A stretch of 5,267 bases of DNA, taken from an uncultured Bacteroidota bacterium. Lineage in GTDB: Bacteria > Bacteroidota > Bacteroidia > 2-12-FULL-35-15. A model generated the notes under the pieces. That model saw nothing but the letters and a program-made list of their open reading frames with translations. It did no database searches and was not told the DNA's origin. The stretch is from positions 1-5,267 of the forward strand of contig CAISYK010000954.1 in assembly GCA_903889605.1 (NCBI GenBank), written 5' to 3'. Shown piece after piece: positions 1-5,258 of this stretch. Made by a program: the position numbers and the translations under genes. Position 1 is the first letter of the stretch; every line of letters begins with the position of its first letter.

Positions 1-33
1 ACGCATTTTTATTTTGCGTAAATTTATTGCTTA

Positions 34-345
34 ATGTTGGTCAGTTTATACGTGATACAATGGAGGGATACGTTGGTAAGGATACAGTCAGAGCGAAGAC
101 AACAAGTTGTTTCTACTGGTGTTTACGGCATCGTGAGGCATCCTATGTATCTTGGAGGAATATTGCTTTTCATTGGAACTCCAATGCTGCTTGGTTCCAT
201 ATATGGTGTAATCATTGGTATATCAATGTTATTACTTTTAACGTTTAGGATAATAGGAGAAGAAAAAATGATGGTAAACGAATTAGATGGATATACAGAA
301 TACAAAAAGAAAGTAAAATACAGGTTGATTCCATTTATTTGGTAA
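34..345 (+). CDS. ICMT-family membrane methyltransferase, C-terminal half (probably truncated or broken at the 5' end)
   Basis: The 103-residue product matches the C-terminal half of the isoprenylcysteine carboxyl methyltransferase / phospholipid methyltransferase family of integral-membrane, SAM-dependent methyltransferases. Visible signatures are VRIQSER (15-21), VVSTGVYGIVRHPMYLGG (25-42) with the family's RHPxY motif at 35-39, two hydrophobic segments (about 43-54 and 56-72), EEK (76-78), ELDGYTEYKKKVKYRLIP (83-100) and a terminal FIW. Family members are usually about 150-220 residues with further N-terminal membrane helices, so roughly half is missing. TAA at 19-21 closes this frame 12 bases before the first ATG. 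The codons on both sides of that TAA still encode hydrophobic residues, so a nonsense mutation or nearby frameshift in a longer gene that begins left of the window is likely. ATG 34 is only the first available start, with no visible ribosome site. The substrate is unknown. I am confident of the family and doubt that the protein works. Confidence 0.72.
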   Translation: MLVSLYVIQWRDTLVRIQSERRQQVVSTGVYGIVRHPMYLGGILLFIGTPMLLGSIYGVIIGISMLLLLTFRIIGEEKMMVNELDGYTEYKKKVKYRLIPFIW

Positions 346-375
346 AAATAAAAGGACAATTTAAGCGAAAACCAA

Positions 376-447
376 ATGAAAATTAAATCAATAATAATCG
401 GGTTCAACGGAATAATTGGTCATGGCGCCTTGCTTGAGTGTTTTTAA
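376..447 (+). pseudogene. 5' stub of a Rossmann-fold NAD(P)-binding epimerase/oxidoreductase-like gene
   Basis: An ATG 30 bp after the methyltransferase stop opens a 23-codon frame, MKIKSIIIGFNGIIGHGALL followed by ECF and TAA. It resembles the N-terminus of Bacteroidota NAD(P)-binding, epimerase/dehydratase-like proteins, which begin roughly MKIKxIIxGATGMVGxGVLxECL. A short beta strand is followed by the glycine-rich dinucleotide loop (G9, G12, G15, G17) and the start of the first helix. Such proteins are normally over 200 residues, so about 90% is absent. The stop falls in a run of five T at 441-445. Removing one T would extend the match to ECFKND before another stop, so a homopolymer slip may have been one lesion, but no later part of the family is visible downstream. 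It probably once followed the methyltransferase in one transcript. The assignment rests on about 22 residues. Confidence 0.55.
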
Positions 448-451
448 AAAT

Positions 452-467
452 GATTAAAAATTTAATC
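452..467. terminator. Weak AT-only hairpin between convergent units, possible bidirectional terminator
   Basis: GATTAAA (452-458) and TTTAATC (461-467) form a perfect 7-bp inverted repeat around AA. On the plus strand TTTTCTTTT follows, and on the minus strand ATTTTTAAAAA follows. The position fits termination for both the rightward fragments and the leftward operon. The stem has only one G-C pair and the loop is too tight unless the inner pairs open, so it may be only a chance product of AT richness. Confidence 0.25.
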
Positions 468-504
468 TTTTCTTTTAAAATTGTGACTGAATACGAAAAA
501 CCTT

Positions 505-723
505 TTACTTTTCAATCAAAACTAAACCTAATTCTGTGCTTTTTGTTTTTACTGATAAGATATAAACTCCGGCAGATAAATCTTCACTTTTAATAGGCAT
601 AATATGTTCACCGTCTGCAAAAGTTTGGCTCGAGACTGAAAGAACTTTTATGCCATGAATGTCATATAAATCAATGGCAGCCAAATTGTGAAATGCTGCA
701 AGAAAAACAAATAAAAAAGACAA
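505..723 (-). pseudogene. Orphan T9SS type A C-terminal sorting-domain fragment
   Basis: The 72-residue frame ends like a T9SS type A sorting domain: IDLYDIHGIKVLSV (17-30), then DLSAGVYILSVKTKSTELGL (48-67) and a final VLIEK. These are the family's LYDxxGxxV strand, the L(S/P)xGxY turn and the basic C-terminus. In secreted Bacteroidota proteins this domain directs export across the outer membrane and is usually removed. Here no cargo domain precedes it, and the YPNP strand at the domain's start is missing. The frame opens at TTG 723, immediately after the TAA of the OmpP1-like gene and in the same frame, so the start is set only by that stop. Residues 1-16 (MSFLFVFLAAFHNLAA) look superficially like a signal peptide but have no positive charge; part may be the first strand of the domain. 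It is most likely the remnant of a lost secreted protein. Translation by reinitiation cannot be excluded. Confidence 0.6.
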
Positions 724-2172
724 TTAAAATCTAAAACCAAATGTCAGCATAAAATTAGAACTGTTGAATTCCTTCTTTACGGGATTTAATTCCAGCCCGG
801 CGGGGTTATATAAATATTCATAATTTGTGTATCGGGTATATACATCTGCAAAATCAACAAAATAATTAGCTTCCCTGAAGCCTATTCCTGCAGTTATACT
901 TGTTCTGCTGGCATCTGCATTAACACCATTTTTAAAAGGACTTCCGTATAAAGCATACCCAAACCTGAAAGCAAGAGGATCAAAACGAATTTCACCGCCA
1001 ACTCGAATATTGTTCGCCGCTGTATATTTTGAACGGATTGTTTTGTTTACATCCGAGAACACTTCAGGATTTGAATTTAACTGGGCGAGTGAATAATCAA
1101 CAAATTCATATTCAATATTAATTAAAGCTAACTTATCTATCACAAAACCAACACTTCCAAGTGCTCTGAATGGAGTTGTGACGGAATAATTAAATGAACC
1201 TTCAGGTGATTTTGCACTGTAAATTCTTCCGCTGTCCAAATGAGATTCCATTGAACTATTATATGAATCAGATAAATCAATAACAGTAGGCGTATGTATT
1301 GCAGCTCCAATACGCAGCCATTCAGCGGCTTTAACAATCATACCAAATTTAAAATTAGCACCTGAACCGGAAGTGTTTAAATTCTGTGATAAGGTAAATG
1401 AATTAAAATTGTTTATTGTGTCCGTTTCATCCGACTCTCCGTATTCCGAACTTTCATGGTAACGAACATTTGCAATACCTAAAGTTAAGCCAACAAACAC
1501 TTTGCTTCTATAATTTCCGCCGAAACTGATATCTGTTTCGCCCATCGAACCGCTTGTTTCAACAGACTTTTTCTGCAGTTCTCCGTAATTTTTTATTACA
1601 TGAGAATAATGAATTGAATCTGTATTAGGATTAATTAAATATGTCTGCCATGCCAAATCTGTTGAAAATAAGTCAAAACTTGAACTCGTATGTCCATTGG
1701 CATCTGCAACATAAGTATCAAGTAATGAGTTTGATTTATTATTTCCCTGGATACTTGTTCTGTTTTGAAAATTATTGTTTCGGCTGTATCCGACTCCAAA
1801 ATTTAATGATTCCCAGCCTGATTTGTTTCCTTCACTTAGAATAAACGCAGTCACAAAACCTAAATTTCCAATATTAAAATTTAATTTGCTGTCTACAGAA
1901 TTTGTGCTGTTATAGGTAGATGAAGTTCTCTCTGAAAAAATTGCAGGAGTAATGGAAAATTCGGTTTTTCGAAAAACCGCAATACCGCCTGGATTAAAAC
2001 TTAATGAGGATATATCTCCGCCTAAAGCTCCCATTGATCCGGCCATAGAGGAAAAACGAGCTGTCCCGCCAAAAGCAATTTGTGAATAACGAAGAGCATC
2101 AATTTCGTTTTGGCTTATTGCCGAAACAGACGTTAATAGTGCAGTACCGAATAATAATGTGAACTTTTTCAA
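724..2172 (-). CDS. OmpP1/FadL-family outer-membrane beta-barrel transport protein
   Basis: The 482-residue protein looks complete and has the usual length for Bacteroidota members of the OmpP1/FadL/TodX family, often labelled 'hemin receptor' or 'outer membrane protein transport protein'. FadL itself is a monomeric 14-stranded barrel that takes up long-chain fatty acids, with an N-terminal hatch. A signal peptide covers about residues 1-21, with cleavage near AISQ. The family N-terminal block GTARFSSMAGSMGALGGD (36-53) and SFNPGGIAVF (58-67) follow, NPGG standing where FadL has NPA. The rest alternates polar and hydrophobic residues as in beta strands and ends FMLTFGFRF; a terminal Phe is the barrel-assembly signal, supporting the TAA as the true end. 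The start appears to be TTG at 2172: it gives the MKKF signal-peptide start, no in-frame ATG lies upstream, and TGA occurs 7 codons before. It lies 39 bp after the upstream gene, probably in one operon. The transported substrate cannot be read from the sequence. Confidence 0.9.
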   Translation of the reverse strand: MKKFTLLFGTALLTSVSAISQNEIDALRYSQIAFGGTARFSSMAGSMGALGGDISSLSFNPGGIAVFRKTEFSITPAIFSERTSSTYNSTNSVDSKLNFNIGNLGFVTAFILSEGNKSGWESLNFGVGYSRNNNFQNRTSIQGNNKSNSLLDTYVADANGHTSSSFDLFSTDLAWQTYLINPNTDSIHYSHVIKNYGELQKKSVETSGSMGETDISFGGNYRSKVFVGLTLGIANVRYHESSEYGESDETDTINNFNSFTLSQNLNTSGSGANFKFGMIVKAAEWLRIGAAIHTPTVIDLSDSYNSSMESHLDSGRIYSAKSPEGSFNYSVTTPFRALGSVGFVIDKLALINIEYEFVDYSLAQLNSNPEVFSDVNKTIRSKYTAANNIRVGGEIRFDPLAFRFGYALYGSPFKNGVNADASRTSITAGIGFREANYFVDFADVYTRYTNYEYLYNPAGLELNPVKKEFNSSNFMLTFGFRF

Positions 2173-2211
2173 TGTATTAAATTTTAGTAATCAATTTATT
2201 TTATAAACACT

Positions 2212-3336
2212 TTATTTCCTTCTTCCCCTATTAAATTCACGGGTACTGCGGTTAAATCCTCCGTTGCTGTTCCTGCGTCCTTGATAGTGGTCGCGGAAAT
2301 AATTAGTTGAATTCGGATGGCGGTCATAATAATGATGAGGATGATTATAATACCACCAGCCGAAGTTATAACTGGGCAAGCCATAAAACCTTAATGGACC
2401 ATACAACGGCCAGTAGAAACCTGTTTGATACCACCATGGATATGGATACCAGTAATTTCTTCCATACCAATAAGGATAGCCAGCCCAATATGGATAAGGA
2501 GCTACTTCATTTATTGTTTTTGTATTTTCTTCAGGCTTGTCATTAGGAAGCTTGTCATTAGCCCTTGCGTATATGTCATCATCATATTTCTCTTCATTTG
2601 AATAATCTTTTGCAGCTTCTTTTAAATCTCTTTGAACTGCAGTGTCTTTGACAATTCCGCGCTTCCATTCTTCATATTCTATACCTTTTTCCTTTGCAGT
2701 TTCAAAATTCAGCGAATCGGCTTTTTGTTTTATCAATTTAGGATTCCGTTTGTAAAGTTCTCCAATATCAACAGCTGTTTTATTGTTCTCTGAAAGCATC
2801 GTTACAATTTCAGGATGGCCAATAAGTAAATTATATGAACTCTTCACAATATTGGGATAATCATTTATTATTTCTTTATATTTTGTTTCAAAATCTCTAT
2901 GAATTTTATCAATTTCAAGTAATGTTGAATAATCGCTTTTTGCAATATTTATGGCTGACTTTTTTATTGCAGCAGGATATTTTTTTAGGAGTTCATCCAG
3001 TTCAGCGCCTTGTTTGTCTTTATTTTCAATAATAATTGAAATTATTTGAGGATACCTGGTGATTTCCCAAAGTTGTTTTTGCCTGCCTTGGCTGTAGGTT
3101 GAAATTATCTTTTTAAATGAATCACTTGATGTTTTCTGTATTTCATTTAACCTTACAAAGCCCTGAGGGTAAACTGATGCCATAAGAATAGAGCTGTATA
3201 CCGAATCTGGATAACTGAATAAAGAAGAAACTACTGAAGATTCTTTTGTTACAAGTTGATCAAATGATGCAGCATCATTCTGAGAATATATTCCTGCTGA
3301 AATCAAAAGCGAAATGGAAAAAAGTATTTGTTTCAT
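2212..3336 (-). CDS. Secreted protein with Tyr-Pro repeats and a Tyr/Trp-rich C-terminal region, function unknown
   Basis: I do not recognise a named family for this 374-residue protein. Residues 1-19 are a signal peptide, with probable cleavage after YSQ, so it is exported to the periplasm or surface. Residues 28-250 look mostly helical. They carry recurring aromatic/polar-Pro motifs at 42-43, 56-57, 95-96, 120-121, 160-161, 174-175 (HP) and 198-199 (NP), usually followed two residues on by I, V or L. Residues 229-272 are charged and probably flexible. Residues 279-337 are about half Tyr, Trp or Phe with Pro and Gly, including two YPYW copies and YPYPWW, then a His-rich NHPHHYYDRHP (331-341). 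The tail 348-374 is rich in Arg, Gly and Asn. It starts at ATG 3336 and ends 39 bp before the FadL-like barrel gene, suggesting co-expression and an envelope role. No T9SS sorting domain or lipoprotein Cys is present. The aromatic and RG segments could bind glycans, other wall components or metals; this is speculation. Confidence 0.85.
   Translation of the reverse strand: MKQILFSISLLISAGIYSQNDAASFDQLVTKESSVVSSLFSYPDSVYSSILMASVYPQGFVRLNEIQKTSSDSFKKIISTYSQGRQKQLWEITRYPQIISIIIENKDKQGAELDELLKKYPAAIKKSAINIAKSDYSTLLEIDKIHRDFETKYKEIINDYPNIVKSSYNLLIGHPEIVTMLSENNKTAVDIGELYKRNPKLIKQKADSLNFETAKEKGIEYEEWKRGIVKDTAVQRDLKEAAKDYSNEEKYDDDIYARANDKLPNDKPEENTKTINEVAPYPYWAGYPYWYGRNYWYPYPWWYQTGFYWPLYGPLRFYGLPSYNFGWWYYNHPHHYYDRHPNSTNYFRDHYQGRRNSNGGFNRSTREFNRGRRK
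2326..2502 (-). repeat. Low-complexity segment encoding a Tyr/Trp/Pro-rich protein stretch
   Basis: This part of the 374-residue secreted protein encodes residues 279-337. About half are aromatic, mixed with Pro, Gly and Asn. Short units recur (YPYW at 281-284 and 287-290, YPYPWW at 297-302). At DNA level this gives repeated ATA/CCA/GGATA words on the plus strand. Confidence 0.7.
2716..3213 (-). repeat. Diverged protein repeats with Tyr-Pro motifs
   Basis: Residues 42-207 of the secreted protein contain internal duplications. Residues 41-63 and 159-181 align without gaps, sharing YP, V, SS, P and the final L, with both Pro motifs 14 residues apart in each copy. Residues 94-128 align with 173-207 using one gap, sharing P, I, EN, EL, K, P, IK and A. 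The copies are too diverged to show at DNA level. Confidence 0.5.
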
Positions 3337-3436
3337 TACTGAAAGAGTAATTAGTATAAATAATTATTATTGCTGAAAGCCTTATTACCAAAGATTATTC
3401 TGCTTCACGATAATATTATAATTCTCGCTAAATAAG

Positions 3437-3452
3437 ACAGCATACTAGCTGT
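3437..3452. repeat. Short inverted repeat upstream of the two-gene operon
   Basis: ACAGC (3437-3441) and GCTGT (3448-3452) form a perfect 5-bp stem around a 6-base loop, about 100 bp upstream of the operon's ATG. It could be a regulator binding site or a leader hairpin. It is short enough to occur by chance. Confidence 0.25.
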
Positions 3453-3567
3453 GCAAAGTAAATTCATTTATCAAAAATTTAAAATGATATCCCATCGTAA
3501 AAGAAATGATATGTATCACAGCGAAAAAATTGTCCAATGGAATGGTTGTTCCTTATGATTAATTACA

Positions 3568-3627
3568 TCCCGCTGTTGAGCGTAGTGTCCCGCTGCGCTA
3601 CTTTTAACAAGACCTCCGGCCTATGTT
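3568..3627. repeat. GC-rich island with two imperfect hairpins and an 8-bp direct repeat
   Basis: TCCCGCTG occurs at 3568-3575 and again at 3588-3595. The second copy is the loop of a stem GTAGTG (3582-3587) / CGCTAC (3596-3601), six pairs including one G-U. Four bases later AACAAGACC (3606-3614) pairs with GGCCTATGTT (3618-3627) around TCC, with one bulge and one A-C mismatch. The composition stands out from the AT-rich surroundings. It resembles a dispersed intergenic palindromic repeat or the end of a decayed mobile element, but neither can be shown from one copy. Confidence 0.45.
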
Positions 3628-3651
3628 GTAATTTACAGAATAAGGAATTGC

Positions 3652-3668
3652 AAAAAATATTATTTTTT
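3652..3668. repeat. AT-only palindrome
   Basis: AAAAAATA (3652-3659) and TATTTTTT (3661-3668) form a perfect 8-bp inverted repeat around one T. It has no G-C pairs, so it would make a weak RNA hairpin. An A-tract next to a T-tract may bend DNA. It lies about 190 bp past the propeller gene's stop and is a poor terminator candidate. Confidence 0.3.
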
Positions 3669-3779
3669 AAATAGTTAACCCCTTTTTAGCGATTAAATAT
3701 AAAACATCAACTATACTTTTTTTCTTTTCGGCTATTCAAAACACAGCACCAACGAATAACTGATTACTCATTTTTATTT

Positions 3780-3807
3780 TAATCATAGGTTCGCATCGTA
3801 ATCATAG
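3780..3807. repeat. 9-bp direct repeat TAATCATAG
   Basis: TAATCATAG occurs at 3780-3788 and 3799-3807, a 19-bp period or roughly two helical turns. The second copy overlaps a small inverted repeat GCAAA (3807-3811) / TTTGC (3821-3825), and TTCGC / GCGAA also occur inverted at 3790-3794 and 3816-3820. The site is just downstream of the propeller gene on its transcribed strand. No function is evident. Confidence 0.3.
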
Positions 3808-3857
3808 CAAAGGGAGCGAATTTGCCTGATGCAACAGTTCTTTGATGTATTGAAAAA

Positions 3858-5258
3858 TTATTGAAGCACAATCTTTTTAACTTCTGCTTTCTTTTGGGAA
3901 GAATCTGGGGAGGTTGATTGCAGTTCAACAAAATAAATTCCTTTTGGCAAGAAACTTAGGTCAATATGTTTTGTGAAAGAATCAGTTATTTCTTTCAGAA
4001 CCTCAGAATAAACAGTTTTTCCTTGTGAGGTATTTAATTTAAGTGTAAATGCTTCTTTAGGCGTGTTGGTAGTTATGTTTACAGTAATTACACTGCTTGC
4101 AGGATTTGGATAAACATTCATGGAATACCTATTTTTAATATCATTTTCTCCTGTGACAATAGCGTACTTCATAACGGTTGCATTATGATTAGGTGTGCTG
4201 CCATCTGCATACGCAACAAATAATGAACCTGTATTTTTATCAATGGCAACTGTTGTGTAGGTGGCATCTGCCACAGAAAAACCTGCTGAGCCTACTGTTA
4301 TCCAGTCGCTTCCGTTAAAAGTCATTACAGTAGCCTTCTCGGAATTAGCATAATCCTGAAAAGCCAGGTAAAGCACATTATTGTTATCAATTGAGAGGGA
4401 GGTATATTCTGCAACATCTGAAGAAAAACCTGGAAGGCCAACCGGAACCCAATTGTTTCCGTCAAACTTTTTTACGGTCGCTTTACTCCCATTACCATTG
4501 TCTTCAAATCCTACATAAGGAGTTCCCTGACTATCAATAACAATGGATGTATTATTTGCACCATCTGTTGAAATTGCACCTGCTCCAACATTAACCCAAT
4601 TGCTGCCGTCAAATTTCATTACGGTAGCATTAAAGTTATTGCCCAAATCTGTAAAAGCAACATAAGGGATACCATTAGCATCAATTGCAAGCGAGGTATA
4701 GCCAACTCCGCCAAAATTCAGATTTGAAGAAAAACCCGGTGTACCAACATATACCCAATTGACACCATCAAACTTCATTACTGATGCCCTATATTGTGTT
4801 GAAGGAAGTTGATCGCGAAAAGCAATGTATGGCGTGCCGTTGCCATCAATTGCTATTGAAGTAAAACTTGCAGTACCGGGTGTGAAACCAGCCGTTCCTA
4901 TAGCCACCCAGTTAGTGCCGTCAAACTTCATTACAGTCGCTTTGTCACTATTTGCCCAATCAGTATAGGCTATAAATGGAGTTCCTGTATTATCAAAAGC
5001 CATTGTAGTGCAGGATACATAACCCGAAGCAAAATGATTACCAACTGCAACCCAATTGTTTCCATCAAATTTCATTACTGCTCCCGTTGTGATTTGAGAA
5101 GGATCTCTATAAATGACATAAGGTTCACCATTAGGAGCTACAGCGGAGAATATATCAACAGCATCCATATTTGAGAAACCTGCCGTGCCTAAAGTTAACC
5201 ATGTTTGAGCGAATGAGATTTTTACTATTAGAATAAAGAAAAGTCCGAAATTTTTCAT
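3858..5258 (-). CDS. Secreted seven-repeat beta-propeller-like protein with T9SS type A sorting domain
   Basis: The 466-residue protein begins with a signal peptide (MKNFGLFFILIVKISFAQ, 1-18). Seven tandem repeats follow, beginning at W20, W69, W117, W168, W221, W270 and W319 and ending near 366. The consensus is roughly W-V-x-V-G-x-x-G-F-S, a Thr-Ser-(L/I)-A-I-D strand, x-N-G-x-P-Y-V-A-F-x-D, then A-T-V-M-K-F-D-G-x-N. Seven beta-rich repeats of this size suggest a seven-bladed propeller. After a short linker, residues 378-466 are a T9SS type A sorting domain, with YPNP at 383-386, LPKGIYFVEL (437-446) and a basic KKIVLQ end. It should pass the inner membrane by Sec and the outer membrane by T9SS, with the last domain removed. 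ATG 5258 is preferred to in-frame GTG 5264 because it starts directly at the signal peptide. The ligand is unknown and no catalytic motif is visible. The promoter lies beyond the window. Confidence 0.88.
   Translation of the reverse strand: MKNFGLFFILIVKISFAQTWLTLGTAGFSNMDAVDIFSAVAPNGEPYVIYRDPSQITTGAVMKFDGNNWVAVGNHFASGYVSCTTMAFDNTGTPFIAYTDWANSDKATVMKFDGTNWVAIGTAGFTPGTASFTSIAIDGNGTPYIAFRDQLPSTQYRASVMKFDGVNWVYVGTPGFSSNLNFGGVGYTSLAIDANGIPYVAFTDLGNNFNATVMKFDGSNWVNVGAGAISTDGANNTSIVIDSQGTPYVGFEDNGNGSKATVKKFDGNNWVPVGLPGFSSDVAEYTSLSIDNNNVLYLAFQDYANSEKATVMTFNGSDWITVGSAGFSVADATYTTVAIDKNTGSLFVAYADGSTPNHNATVMKYAIVTGENDIKNRYSMNVYPNPASSVITVNITTNTPKEAFTLKLNTSQGKTVYSEVLKEITDSFTKHIDLSFLPKGIYFVELQSTSPDSSQKKAEVKKIVLQ
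3861..4127 (-). other. T9SS type A C-terminal sorting domain of the propeller protein
   Basis: This encodes residues 378-466. The domain has the entry strand with NVYPNP, a central strand (TLKLNTSQGKTVYS, 405-418), the conserved LPKGIYFVEL turn and strand, and a Lys-rich end. In the family this signal is recognised by the T9SS translocon and cleaved by the sortase-like PorU, with the cargo released or joined to lipopolysaccharide. Unlike the orphan fragment at 505-723, this copy keeps its YPNP motif. Confidence 0.85.
4161..5201 (-). repeat. Seven tandem repeats of about 49 codons (probable propeller blades)
   Basis: The units encode residues 20-68, 69-116, 117-167, 168-220, 221-269, 270-318 and 319-366 of the propeller protein. 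The block encoding V-M-K-F-D-G-x-N-W is most conserved, also at DNA level: the plus strand shows variants of CCATCAAACTTCATTAC near 4605, 4766, 4918 and 5065. Unit lengths differ by 1-5 codons and third positions have diverged, which points to old duplications under protein-level selection. Confidence 0.85.

Larger units (their letters stand above)
3337..3857. other. 521-bp intergenic region without a gene
   Basis: No credible coding frame is present. It separates the leftward two-gene operon from the end of the leftward propeller gene, so it should hold the operon promoter near its left end and the propeller gene's transcript end near its right end. No exact copy of the Bacteroidota -7 consensus TAnnTTTG was found in the 144 bp upstream of the operon start (3337-3480, read on the minus strand); the nearest are AATCTTTG (3396-3389) and TTACTTTG, each with one mismatch and no convincing -33 TTG. 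Several small palindromes and repeats are listed separately. Most of it is AT-rich, apart from a GC-rich island around 3568-3627. Confidence 0.7.

Noticed and set aside
27..248. Plus-strand frame from TTG 27
   Set aside because: It overlaps the methyltransferase in another frame and has no family resemblance, while the frame starting at 34 carries the RHPxY motif.
123..407. Minus-strand 94-residue frame opposite the methyltransferase
   Set aside because: It is antisense to a recognised coding region and reads as low-complexity Ile/Phe/Asn sequence, typical of an AT-rich shadow frame.
450..593. Plus-strand 47-residue frame beginning ATG ATT AAA AAT
   Set aside because: It is mostly antisense to the sorting-domain fragment, has no recognisable motif and is explained by AT richness.
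1140..1337. Minus-strand alternative frame inside the barrel gene
   Set aside because: It lies within the well-supported barrel gene in a different frame and has no family features.
1641..1844. Plus-strand frame antisense to the barrel gene
   Set aside because: It is a shadow frame with an odd Cys/Phe/Tyr-rich composition and no start signal.
505..2172. Barrel and sorting domain as one protein split by a sequencing error at the TAA
   Set aside because: The barrel ends with the expected terminal Phe, and an integral outer-membrane barrel has no use for a T9SS export signal. A rearranged neighbour explains it better.
2196..2546. Frames on both strands overlapping the Tyr/Trp-rich segment
   Set aside because: Their repetitive Ile/Thr or Asp/Met/Asn composition simply reflects the low-complexity codons of the real gene.
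3389..3396. AATCTTTG (minus strand) as a Bacteroidota -7 promoter element for the operon
   Set aside because: It misses the consensus TAnnTTTG at the first base, and no TTG stands at the proper -33 spacing, so it is not called.
3484..3558. Plus-strand 24-codon frame in the intergenic region
   Set aside because: It has no homology that I can recognise, no signal peptide pattern and no ribosome site. Frames this short are common by chance.
3652..3668. AT-only palindrome as a Rho-independent terminator of the propeller gene
   Set aside because: It has no G-C pairs, a loop of one base and lies about 190 bp past the stop. It is listed only as a repeat.
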